A stretch of DNA of 12,566 bases from Clostridiaceae bacterium (GTDB taxonomy: Bacteria > Bacillota > Clostridia > Oscillospirales > Acutalibacteraceae), in the NCBI GenBank assembly GCA_016293225.1, contig JAEDEQ010000051.1, positions 1-12,566 of the forward strand, read 5' to 3'. Below, piece by piece: positions 1-6,302 of this stretch. Under the pieces are notes generated by a model, which saw only the letters and a program-made list of their open reading frames with translations, was not told the origin of the DNA and did no database searches. Within the stretch, counting starts at the first letter, position 1; each line of letters starts with the position of its first letter. A program made the translations under genes and the position numbers.

Positions 1-516
1 CGGAACTTCGGCAACATCCTCCCAATCATGTCCAGAAGCCGGAATTATTATATCATCGTTTTCGGGTTTATTGCAAACCGTGCAGCGCTTACCGGCTTTA
101 TAGCCAACCTCAGTGCACGTTGGAGCCTTTTCCGGCATATCTTCAAACTTATGTTCTTTAGCAGGAACCACTTCCTGAGCCTTGAGAACCTCGCGGCAAA
201 TTTTACAGTGACTACCCTCAGTAAGACCCGGCTTTGTGCAAGTCGGCTCAACAGCGCTGTCGGTTACAGGGGTATGATAACCTATAGCTGAGATAGGCTT
301 TGATTTCTCAACATAGCCGCAGCCCTCACGCCGGCATGTCTTTTCCTCAGTATATCCGTCCTCAAAACAGCTCGGATCCTTGCCTTCCTTAGTCACTTCA
401 AGATTATGACCGAGAGCCGGAAAATCAACTTGTATAAGTTCCTTATATCCGTTCTCCTGTTCAGCGCAATATCCGCAATAGCCTTTAATATATCCGTCCT
501 CAGTGCAGGTCGGTTC
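1..516 (-). repeat. Four Cys-rich protein repeats (PTCT...C..C...PA.GH)
   Basis: Coding repeat inside the secreted protein. Units start at Cys249 (codon 505-507), Cys295 (367-369), Cys338 (238-240) and Cys379 (115-117). The first Cys is followed by 9-10 residues, then a Cys pair spaced by 2-4 residues, and a P-A-x-G-H-like end in most copies. The three Cys could bind a metal or form disulfides; neither is shown by sequence. Copies differ enough at DNA level that this is an old protein repeat, not a recent duplication. Confidence 0.85.
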
Positions 517-1251
517 TTTTTTGTCGTAACCGGTGATATCCGGGTCTATATCATGTGCTTCGGAGCTTACCGAAAGGACAAAGGTGGTGTCCTCCCTAAC
601 GCTTTCAATAGTTGATTTTCCCAAAAAATCAACCCAGCCGTTCTTTATGTAGTGGCAGTTTTTGTCATTTTCAGGCAATTTGTAATCTGAGATGCCGTCT
701 GCAAATTCTTTAACAGAATTTCCGTAAAAAACTTCAGTTTCCCTGTCACAATATTTATCATCATTATTAAGATAGCTGAATGTTGCCTTGACCTTATAAT
801 TTTCAACTTTGATAAGGCAGATATCCGACCGAAGCGCTCCGCAAACAGCCCTCATGCCAAGAGTTATGGCTCCGGTTCCGTTTGATTTTGTATAGACATA
901 GACTTTTGATGAATTATCAACCGTAATTTCGGGCTTGTCCTTTGAAAAGCCGAAATTATCTTTCAAGACCGTTTCATCCAAAGCTACCTCAACATCGCCT
1001 TTCATAAGAACAAGCGAATACTCTATCTCTCCCTCTGCGCCATCAGGCAGCTCTGCCTTTGCTTCCGGAAGAGTAACAACAACAGCCTCATCGCCCGGAT
1101 TTGACGGAACGGTTGCCGCATATCCGTCCTTGCTGACCTCCCACTTTATGGCGCCCTCAGCTCCGGCAAAGGGAACACCAAAAGCAGAAATCATCAGAAC
1201 ACACAAAAGGACAGCAAGAGTTTTCTTAGCTTTTTTGATTGCCTTATTCAT
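1..1251 (-). CDS. Secreted Cys-repeat surface protein, 5' part (runs off left edge)
   Basis: The first 417 codons are open with no stop, so the protein continues beyond position 1. ATG at 1251 is preceded by an AGGAGG-type site at 1259-1265. Residues 1-31 form a signal peptide (Lys-rich start, hydrophobic core at about 12-26, likely cleavage after AGA31). About 153-227 looks like an InlB/Listeria-Bacteroides-type beta repeat: KATFSY start, GW at 205-206 and a TTFVLSV end. From about residue 246 there are four Cys-rich units starting at Cys249, 295, 338 and 379, spaced 41-46 residues apart, of the form PTCT-x2-G...C-x(2-4)-C...P-A-x-G-H. A fifth unit probably begins at the edge (EVP417). Such units occur in extracellular proteins of gut Clostridia, but I know no firm function. 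The protein is probably exported and attached or released; any anchor would lie in the missing C-terminus. It has its own promoter at 1281-1309. Confidence 0.9.
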   Translation of the reverse strand, partial: MNKAIKKAKKTLAVLLCVLMISAFGVPFAGAEGAIKWEVSKDGYAATVPSNPGDEAVVVTLPEAKAELPDGAEGEIEYSLVLMKGDVEVALDETVLKDNFGFSKDKPEITVDNSSKVYVYTKSNGTGAITLGMRAVCGALRSDICLIKVENYKVKATFSYLNNDDKYCDRETEVFYGNSVKEFADGISDYKLPENDKNCHYIKNGWVDFLGKSTIESVREDTTFVLSVSSEAHDIDPDITGYDKKEPTCTEDGYIKGYCGYCAEQENGYKELIQVDFPALGHNLEVTKEGKDPSCFEDGYTEEKTCRREGCGYVEKSKPISAIGYHTPVTDSAVEPTCTKPGLTEGSHCKICREVLKAQEVVPAKEHKFEDMPEKAPTCTEVGYKAGKRCTVCNKPENDDIIIPASGHDWEDVAEVP

Positions 1252-1280
1252 GGATATACCTCCTTAATGAAACTGTAACA

Positions 1281-1309
1281 ATTATACAATATATTTTGTT
1301 ATAAAGCAA
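1281..1309 (-). promoter_or_regulatory. Sigma-A-like promoter of the Cys-repeat protein gene
   Basis: On the minus strand: -35 TTGCTT (1304-1309), 17-nt spacer, -10 TATAAT (1281-1286). It lies 30 nt upstream of the ATG at 1251. The same TTGCTT-17-TATAAT combination occurs before the gene at 6572-8350. Confidence 0.75.
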
Positions 1310-1356
1310 GCACTATTTTCAAATTTTACAATATTTTAACTTTTTTGAAAAAACGA

Positions 1357-2286
1357 TCACTTCATTTTTTCCATCACCGCAAGCGTAAGCGCGGCGGTAT
1401 TCTGCGGGTCGTATTCCATCATCATGTGTCCGCCTTTCTGAACGCAATATACAACCGTTCCCTCGGGCGCACAGTCAATAAGGCTTTGCAGGTTCTTTTT
1501 GTTCGCCACCATATCGTTTTTTGCGGTGATTATGACGGAGGGAACTTTCAAAGCGGAAAGCGCCTCAAGATCGGTTCCGCAGGTGTGCGAGGACATCACG
1601 GCAATTCCGGCTCCGGTGCCCTTGAGCGCAAGCGGCGCGGCAATTTTTGAAACGTCATAAGCCTTTGCTAACTTCAAATCAGAAAAGCTGACCGCAACAA
1701 GCGGACGGACAAGGTTCGGAAAAGGCTTGACAAGTCCTATCATTGCGCCGAAAACAGCCTGCATAAATTTGCTTTTCATAAGCTTTGCCGTAACGCCGCC
1801 GGCTTCAGCGCTCGTCTGCGGAGCAAAAAGAACAAGTCCCGTCACCCTTTCCGGGTGGCTAAGCGCAACATTGACCGCAATGCCGCCGCCCATTGAGTGA
1901 CCGCCTACTATCCAATTACCGCCGAAGTGCTCCATCAGCGCGAAAACAAGCTCTTCACGCGAGAGGAGCTTCGTTTTTTCGGTCTCGCGGCTTGAATAGC
2001 CGAAATTCGGCACGTCCGGCGTAACAACAAAATAGTTTTCCTTTTCATACTCCTCGGCAATGCCCTCAAGTGACACGGAGGAAAGGCCGAAGCCGTGAAG
2101 CAGCATCACCCGCGCGCGGCACGAGCGAATGTCGCCATAGGTTCTGTAATGCAGCGAATAATCACCGAATTCAAAATATCCGCTGTTTTTAAAAGGTACT
2201 GCTTCGCCCACCTGAGCAAAGCAGAAAAGCGGCAGACACGAAAAAAGCATTACAAGCGAAAGCAGAAAACTCAGGGTCTTTTTCAT
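1357..2286 (-). CDS. Secreted alpha/beta hydrolase (309 aa)
   Basis: An alpha/beta-hydrolase-fold enzyme, probably an esterase, lipase or peptidase acting outside the membrane; the substrate cannot be told. Residues 1-24 are a signal peptide (KK start, leucine-rich core, likely cleavage at FCFA24-Q). The oxyanion-hole motif LLHGFG is at 62-67 and the nucleophile elbow GHSMGG places the catalytic Ser at 131. Asp258 (AKNDM) and His287 (KGGHMM) complete the triad in the expected order and spacing. The reading frame extends upstream to 2334, but ATG 2286 is chosen because AAAGGAGGG lies just upstream and the Lys-Lys-hydrophobic signal peptide begins there. Cys17 is not in a good lipobox, so a lipoprotein is less likely. 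It is a single-gene unit with its own promoter; no clear hairpin terminator was seen after its stop. Confidence 0.92.
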   Translation of the reverse strand: MKKTLSFLLSLVMLFSCLPLFCFAQVGEAVPFKNSGYFEFGDYSLHYRTYGDIRSCRARVMLLHGFGLSSVSLEGIAEEYEKENYFVVTPDVPNFGYSSRETEKTKLLSREELVFALMEHFGGNWIVGGHSMGGGIAVNVALSHPERVTGLVLFAPQTSAEAGGVTAKLMKSKFMQAVFGAMIGLVKPFPNLVRPLVAVSFSDLKLAKAYDVSKIAAPLALKGTGAGIAVMSSHTCGTDLEALSALKVPSVIITAKNDMVANKKNLQSLIDCAPEGTVVYCVQKGGHMMMEYDPQNTAALTLAVMEKMK

Positions 2287-2311
2287 AAAAACATCACCCT
2301 CCTTTAACCTG

Positions 2312-2341
2312 ATTTTATCAGAACGAACGTACATTTGTCAA
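2312..2341 (-). promoter_or_regulatory. Promoter of the hydrolase gene
   Basis: Minus strand: -35 TTGACA (2336-2341), 18-nt spacer, -10 TAAAAT (2312-2317). The -10 sits in a short palindrome, CTGAT-TTT-ATCAG (2310-2322 region), which could be an operator. The promoter starts just downstream of the terminator at 2353-2390, so the hydrolase is transcribed independently of the small gene upstream. Confidence 0.65.
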
Positions 2342-2352
2342 TTGCTGCAGAT

Positions 2353-2390
2353 TAAAAGAACGTCCCTCCTGCAAAAAAGCAAAAGGGACG
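2353..2390 (-). terminator. Rho-independent terminator of the 41-codon gene
   Basis: Positions 2361-2390 fold into a 12-bp stem (CGTCCC...GGGACG outer part; two G-U pairs in the inner part) closed by a T6 loop on the minus strand. It is followed by TTCTTTT. It lies 23 nt after the stop of the 41-codon gene. Confidence 0.8.
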
Positions 2391-2412
2391 AGGTTTTAAT
2401 AATCAGGATTTA

Positions 2413-2538
2413 TTAGTCAACGGGGCAAGTATCTTCAGGATCGAGCGGAGTTTCAAAACCAAAGTGGCTGAAGAACTTATAGATGTTCTCCCAAAGAATC
2501 TTCCAGAATTTTTCAAAATCTTCCCAAGTGAATTTCAT
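2413..2538 (-). CDS. Micro-protein A, aromatic amphipathic peptide (41 aa)
   Basis: I do not recognise this gene. ATG 2538 follows GGAGGAA with a 7-nt gap and the frame ends at TAA 2413-2415, giving 41 residues. Residues 1-26 should form one amphipathic helix very rich in aromatics (starting MKFTWEDFEKFW; W5, W12 and W16 plus many Phe). The tail at 28-41 is acidic and proline-containing and ends CPVD, with one Cys at 38. Net charge is negative. There is no signal peptide and no true membrane span. It has its own promoter (2604-2632) and terminator (2353-2390), strong evidence that it is a real transcription unit. It aligns with micro-protein B at 2725-2811 over FE-x2-W-x-I-[LI]-W-[ED]-x-[IL]-YK. 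Possible roles include a membrane-surface peptide, a PSM-like secreted peptide, a toxin or a small regulator; none is proven. Confidence 0.8.
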   Translation of the reverse strand: MKFTWEDFEKFWKILWENIYKFFSHFGFETPLDPEDTCPVD

Positions 2539-2603
2539 GATAATGTTCCTCCATATAATTCATATTCAAGCGAAACGATTTTACCGTTCCAAATCTTGAC
2601 AAT

Positions 2604-2632
2604 ATGATATCACTAAAAGTTTGAAATGTCAA
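2604..2632 (-). promoter_or_regulatory. Promoter of micro-protein A gene
   Basis: Minus strand: -35 TTGACA (2627-2632), 17-nt spacer, -10 TATCAT (2604-2609). A TTGACA/TGTCAA inverted pair (2596-2601 and 2627-2632) flanks the -10 region and could be a regulator site. Confidence 0.75.
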
Positions 2633-2681
2633 CAATTTTTTAACAAATTTTATTACTAATAGAAAATGGAATCGCAAAAAG

Positions 2682-2708
2682 AAAAAAAGAGGCCGCCGAA
2701 CGGCAGCC
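2682..2708 (-). terminator. Rho-independent terminator of micro-protein B gene
   Basis: Minus strand stem GGCTGCC / GGCGGCC (one G-U pair) with loop GTTC at 2691-2708, followed by a TCTTTTTTT run. An outer AAGAG/CTCTT pairing can extend it. It lies 16 nt after the stop codon at 2725-2727. Confidence 0.88.
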
Positions 2709-2724
2709 ACACTCTTTCACTCAA

Positions 2725-2811
2725 TTATTTGAGATCAGAAAGAACGGTCTTGTAAAGGAAATCCCAGATGATTGCCCAGATTTCTTCAAACTTTGCAAAG
2801 AACTTTTCCAC
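2725..2811 (-). CDS. Micro-protein B, aromatic amphipathic peptide (28 aa)
   Basis: Not recognised as a known family. GTG at 2811 is the best start: GGGAGG lies 9 nt upstream and there is no in-frame ATG. The frame closes with TAA at 2725-2727, giving 28 residues. The peptide begins MEKFFAKFEEIW and is one predicted amphipathic helix with W12, W16 and several Phe, ending in DLK. Net charge is near neutral. There is no signal peptide. Without gaps, residues 8-21 match residues 8-21 of micro-protein A: FE, W12, I14, W16 and YK20-21 are identical and several others conservative. It has its own consensus promoter, a structured leader of about 80 nt and a strong terminator, so it is an isolated transcription unit. 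It could alternatively be a regulatory RNA with an incidental frame, but the similarity to A argues for translation. Confidence 0.75.
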   Translation of the reverse strand: MEKFFAKFEEIWAIIWDFLYKTVLSDLK

Positions 2812-2836
2812 GTGTCTTGTCCTCCCTCTTAAATAA

Positions 2837-2854
2837 TTTTTCAGCGCTGAAAAA
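2837..2854 (-). promoter_or_regulatory. Perfect 18-bp palindrome in leader of micro-protein B
   Basis: TTTTTCAGC/GCTGAAAAA with no spacer, placed between the promoter and the ribosome binding site (2824-2829 region). As DNA it could bind a dimeric regulator. As RNA it could form a short hairpin next to the ribosome site. A second small stem, TTGAC-AGCA-GTCAA, lies at 2861-2874 in the same leader. Confidence 0.5.
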
Positions 2855-2893
2855 AGCACATTGACAGCAGTCAACAAACCTTTATCATCGGTT

Positions 2894-2924
2894 ACATTCT
2901 ACAACTCATTTTATAGAATGTCAA
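2894..2924 (-). promoter_or_regulatory. Promoter of micro-protein B gene with overlapping inverted repeat
   Basis: Minus strand: -35 TTGACA (2919-2924), 17-nt spacer, -10 TAGAAT (2896-2901). A perfect 8-bp inverted repeat (ACATTCTA at 2894-2901, TAGAATGT at 2914-2921, 12 nt apart) covers the -10 and part of the -35. That geometry fits an operator for a dimeric repressor. No regulator gene for it is in the window. Confidence 0.72.
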
Positions 2925-3004
2925 TACTTTGTTCAAAAAATATTAAACATTTAATAATTCTTTATTCTTTACCGTATATATTTTGTCTTTGGTAAAAAGC
3001 CGTT

Positions 3005-4099
3005 TCAAAAACCTTGTTTTTCCCGTCCGAACGCACGAAACAGCGGCAGGCAAGATGAAAAAAACGCCTTATATGCAAAGCAGTAATCCGCGTGGAGCTT
3101 CTGCCGCTTGCAGCCCTGTCCGCGGCACAGCGGAAAAAAGCGGCAGCCTTTGCACCTTTCGTCGGGAGCAAGACTCTCCCTGATGAATTCTTCCTCCTTT
3201 TTGCCCGTAAGCGCAGCTTCAACCGAAGTATTTTTGATATTGCCGAGCAGCCATTCATCGGTACAGAAAAAGTCGCACGGGTAAAGATTGCCGTTGCCCT
3301 CAACAACAAGCTGATGTGTGCAGTGGCCGCAAAGACCGCATTGCTCCGGTTTTTCTTTGAGGAACATTCTGACCCAATTATCAAAAAGGCGAACGCTGAC
3401 ATAGTTGCCCCGGACAAAGTCCTTGACATAGAGATTGAACGTCTTTATCAGAAAAGCGGCGTATTGCTCGCCCGTCATATAAAGTTCGCTCTCGCTTTTA
3501 TCTCCGAACGGTCGCAAACAAGGTATGAATTGCAGATATCTGAAACCGTTATCGCGGAAATACTTATACACCTTTTCGCACCTATCGGCGCAATATCCGG
3601 TCAGGACAACAAGAATATTGAACTCAACCGCGTGCTTTCTGAGCTTTTCGGCGGCTTTAAGAATTTTGAAGTATGAGTTATTCCCCTTTGCGTCAAGGCG
3701 GAAGCGGTTACCCTCGCGGTCGCCGTCAAGACTGAGTCCGACCAGAAATTCGTTTTCCCTGAAAAATTCGCACCACTCGTCGGTAACAAGGGTGCCGTTG
3801 GTCTGCACCGAGTAAAAGATGCGTGAGTTTTTCTTGTTGTTCTCCCTCACGCAGGAGACAAAAAAGCGGAAATACTCAAGCCCCGCAATCAGCGGCTCTC
3901 CGCCCTGGAAAGCAAAGGCAACGCTTTCTCCGTCCGCAAAATTGAGCGCGCTTTTGATGAGTCTTTCCGCCGTGGCTTCATTCATAACTCCGAAGCTGAA
4001 GCTTTCGCGGTTTTCGGCAACATCGCAGTAAAAGCAGTATTTGCACCGGAGGTTGCAAAGGCTTGAAGCCGGCTTTATCATTATCGAAAGCGGCGGCAT
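3005..4099 (-). CDS. Anaerobic sulfatase-maturating enzyme, radical SAM/SPASM (364 aa)
   Basis: It converts the active-site Cys of a sulfatase to C-alpha-formylglycine in the cytosol, without oxygen, using S-adenosylmethionine and iron-sulfur clusters. The start MPPLSIMIKPASSLCNLRC is typical of the family. The radical-SAM cluster Cys are C15, C19 and C22 (CNLRCKYC), followed by GGEP at 66-69. The C-terminal SPASM part carries Cys at 254, 257, 260, 275, 279, 316, 319, 325, 330 and 340, enough for the two auxiliary clusters; YPCD at 273-276 includes the Asp thought to act in catalysis. Length is usual for the family. ATG 4099 shares its A with the TAA of the sulfatase (TAATG), so the two genes are co-transcribed and probably translationally coupled. 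The adjacent CSPAR sulfatase is the obvious substrate. No strong terminator follows it, only an AT-rich dyad near 2936-2955. Confidence 0.95.
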   Translation of the reverse strand: MPPLSIMIKPASSLCNLRCKYCFYCDVAENRESFSFGVMNEATAERLIKSALNFADGESVAFAFQGGEPLIAGLEYFRFFVSCVRENNKKNSRIFYSVQTNGTLVTDEWCEFFRENEFLVGLSLDGDREGNRFRLDAKGNNSYFKILKAAEKLRKHAVEFNILVVLTGYCADRCEKVYKYFRDNGFRYLQFIPCLRPFGDKSESELYMTGEQYAAFLIKTFNLYVKDFVRGNYVSVRLFDNWVRMFLKEKPEQCGLCGHCTHQLVVEGNGNLYPCDFFCTDEWLLGNIKNTSVEAALTGKKEEEFIRESLAPDERCKGCRFFPLCRGQGCKRQKLHADYCFAYKAFFSSCLPLFRAFGREKQGF

Positions 4100-6108
4100 T
4101 ACTTTATTATACCTCTCGGATTGCTTTCAAAATCCTTTTGAATTTCGTCAAGCTTTGCGTGCATCTCGTCCGCAATGAGCGGATAGACACCTGAGCGGTT
4201 ATAGTTTTCTCCGCTGTCATCGGTCAGAATGTGCAGCCAGTTCTTGCGGTATTTATCAAAGAACGCAGAATTATCGTTCTGAATGCGGTCAAAGTATTTA
4301 AACGTTACCTGCTTGTTGTCGTTCAGAACGGAATAGTTATAATCGGGGTAAAGCTTTTTTACATCGGCGGTATCAACGGTATACTGAATCGCCTTTATAT
4401 CCTTGCGCTTCATGTGAAGAATCGGCTTTTCCGCGGTGTGGACGGCACTGTCGTTTTCGATTACAGGCAGCATTGAAACGCCGTCAATCACACGGTCAGT
4501 CGGGAGATACCCGCTCTTTCCGTCTCCGGTTATTGAGCAAAGCGAGAGCAGAGTCGGGAAAAGGTCAACGAGGGTTGCGCTCTGACTGCGCTTTTCTCCC
4601 GCCTTAAACAGGCCGTTGTTGTTATCCCACCTGAGCATGAACGGAACCTTCTGTCCGCCCTCATAGGCAAGGTACTTTCCGCCGCGAAGCTCATTTACCG
4701 AGCCTTCAAGCGCGGGACCGTTATCGCTTGTGAAAACAATTATCGTGTCCTCAAGCACACCGAGATCCTCAAGCGTTCCGAACAGCTTTCCGAGTCCGGC
4801 GTCAAACTCGTTGATACAATCAACGTATGTACCCATACCGGTTGAGCCCTTGAACTCATCGCCGACAAAAACGGGTGCGTGCGGCCACGGAGAGGTGTAA
4901 ACGGCAAAGAACGGCTCGTCCTTTTCAGTAACGGTTTGGGTAATCCAGTCGGTTATTTCCTCATTTATCCATTCTGTCGCCTTTGACTGATCCTTAAGCT
5001 CATCCGTTCCGCGAACAATTGTATATTCGCCGCCCTGCTCACGGACGTGATAGAACGGCTTCATGTCATTGACATGGTGGCTGCCGTAAAAATAATCAAA
5101 GCCCTGATTCGTCGGAAGATACTCGCCGTAATCGCCGAGATGCCACTTTCCGAAAAGGCCTGTTGAATAGCCTGCCGACTTAAAGACTTCGGCTACCGTA
5201 ATTTCATCGCCGAGCATTCCGTCCGCGTTGTTGCCCATTTCAATGCTGTTGAAAATACGGGTCTGGGCAAAGGGCGCAACAGTGGAAATTGTCGGATAGA
5301 CAACATTGTCGGCATAGCCTCTGTACGGATAGCGTCCGGTCATTGCGGCAAAGCGGGCGGGCGAACAGACCGAATAGCTTGAATAGAAGTTTTCAAAATT
5401 GAGTCCGTTTTCGCCTATTGAGTCAATGTTTGGTGTTTCATATATTGAACCGTTGAGAGAAACGTCGCCGTAGCCCAGGTCGTCCATAAGAACAAAAAGC
5501 ACATTAGGACTGTCCTTTTTGGCCTTGTCAACACCCTTGAGATAGTCCTCCTCACCCTCCCAGAGTCTTTGGGTAACGGGCTTTGTTCTCATATTCATGA
5601 AAAGAACGCTTGCAACGGACGAGCCAACAAGAAGCAGACTGAAAAACGAGCAGAGCGCCTTTTTTACCGCTCCCTTTTTAAAGCTCTTTTTTGCAAAGAC
5701 AAGAAGCAAAGCAAAGCTTATTATTACGGGAAGAGACAGCAGAAGATTTCCGCAAAGGCGGAGAAAAATGTTACCCTCACCGGCAGAGAGCGCATGTTCA
5801 GCGCTCGACCAGCCGGCAAGACCGCTCGAAAAAGCACCGAAACCTGCATCCGCACCAAAGATGATGTGGAAAACAGTCAAACCCGTAAAAGAAAAGGCAT
5901 AGCCCAGAGCCATGAAAAGGTAAACCCTCTTTTTAAATATCAGCGAAAGCAGCATTACAGCAGAAACAATGCAGCAATAGCCAATGCTCAGAACGGCAAC
6001 AAAGTTGAGCCTTGTTATAAGCTGCGCCGCCATCAGACCTGCGCCGATTATCATCAGAATGAGGGGGAAAACTTTTTTGCTTTTGTCAAATTCAACTGTT
6101 TTTTTCAT
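4099..6108 (-). CDS. Membrane-anchored Cys-type sulfatase (669 aa)
   Basis: A hydrolase of sulfate esters, class S1 type. The C-terminal domain (about 200-669) has metal ligands D209 and D210 (LMDDLGYGD), the signature C248-S-P-A-R252 whose Cys becomes formylglycine, K321 and H323 (GKWHLG), H410 (PWPHAP), D462 and N463 (TSDNG) and K478 (GGK), so it should be active. Residues 1-175 contain about five hydrophobic helices (roughly 13-31, 36-57, 62-84, 116-139 and 150-171), placing the catalytic domain outside the membrane. Most sulfatases have a signal peptide instead; the five-helix plan recalls lipoteichoic acid synthase, but the formylglycine motif argues for a real sulfatase. ATG 6108 follows GGAG with an 8-nt gap. 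The downstream maturase overlaps it by one base. Likely substrates are sulfated host glycans or other external sulfate esters; the exact one is unknown. Confidence 0.93.
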   Translation of the reverse strand: MKKTVEFDKSKKVFPLILMIIGAGLMAAQLITRLNFVAVLSIGYCCIVSAVMLLSLIFKKRVYLFMALGYAFSFTGLTVFHIIFGADAGFGAFSSGLAGWSSAEHALSAGEGNIFLRLCGNLLLSLPVIISFALLLVFAKKSFKKGAVKKALCSFFSLLLVGSSVASVLFMNMRTKPVTQRLWEGEEDYLKGVDKAKKDSPNVLFVLMDDLGYGDVSLNGSIYETPNIDSIGENGLNFENFYSSYSVCSPARFAAMTGRYPYRGYADNVVYPTISTVAPFAQTRIFNSIEMGNNADGMLGDEITVAEVFKSAGYSTGLFGKWHLGDYGEYLPTNQGFDYFYGSHHVNDMKPFYHVREQGGEYTIVRGTDELKDQSKATEWINEEITDWITQTVTEKDEPFFAVYTSPWPHAPVFVGDEFKGSTGMGTYVDCINEFDAGLGKLFGTLEDLGVLEDTIIVFTSDNGPALEGSVNELRGGKYLAYEGGQKVPFMLRWDNNNGLFKAGEKRSQSATLVDLFPTLLSLCSITGDGKSGYLPTDRVIDGVSMLPVIENDSAVHTAEKPILHMKRKDIKAIQYTVDTADVKKLYPDYNYSVLNDNKQVTFKYFDRIQNDNSAFFDKYRKNWLHILTDDSGENYNRSGVYPLIADEMHAKLDEIQKDFESNPRGIIK

Positions 6109-6141
6109 TTTTCACACTCCAGAAAACTAATCTATGCTGTG

Positions 6142-6170
6142 ATTATAACGTATTCCGACGCTTTTTTCAA
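6142..6170 (-). promoter_or_regulatory. Promoter of the sulfatase-maturase operon
   Basis: Minus strand: -35 TTGAAA (6165-6170), 17-nt spacer, -10 TATAAT (6142-6147), 33 nt before the sulfatase ATG. The region 6109-6348 is shared with the divergently transcribed 42-residue peptide gene. Confidence 0.75.
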
Positions 6171-6302
6171 GTATAAGAAAGCGCAGCAATACCAAAAAGC
6201 GCCGCAGGCTAATTTATTAACAAACTATAAAATTACTCCATTCTTCCGCTTTCATATGCCGCCGTTAAGCTATATTTAATGTTCGGTTGCATATACTTAT
6301 AA

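Noticed and set aside
935..1267. Plus-strand open frame opposite the start of the secreted repeat protein
   Set aside because: It is antisense to a well-supported gene with signal peptide, promoter and ribosome site, and its own product has no domain or ribosome site.
1320..1356. A/T-only dyad TTTTTTCAAAAAA after the hydrolase stop as a terminator
   Set aside because: The stem would be only A-U pairs and no clear U-run follows; not enough to call.
2936..2955. ATTAAATGTTTAAT dyad followed by ATTTTTT after the maturase gene as a terminator
   Set aside because: It is placed plausibly, but the stem is 5-6 A-U pairs and weak; mentioned in the maturase entry but not called.
2413..4099. The micro-proteins as RiPP precursors of the nearby radical-SAM/SPASM enzyme
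   Set aside because: The enzyme has all hallmarks of a sulfatase maturase and overlaps a CSPAR sulfatase. The micro-genes are separate transcription units, lack a leader-core pattern and no transporter or peptidase is adjacent. A mass shift in the peptides would reopen this.
4099..6108. The sulfatase as a lipoteichoic acid synthase
   Set aside because: The five-helix N-terminus fits, but LtaS uses a Thr nucleophile and lacks C-x-P-x-R. Here the complete formylglycine signature is present and the maturase is adjacent.
5569..6279. Long plus-strand frame (236 codons) opposite the sulfatase N-terminus
   Set aside because: Its composition is that of a shadow frame (Lys/Arg/Asn-rich, no domain, no ribosome site) and it opposes codons for the sulfatase membrane helices and its promoter.
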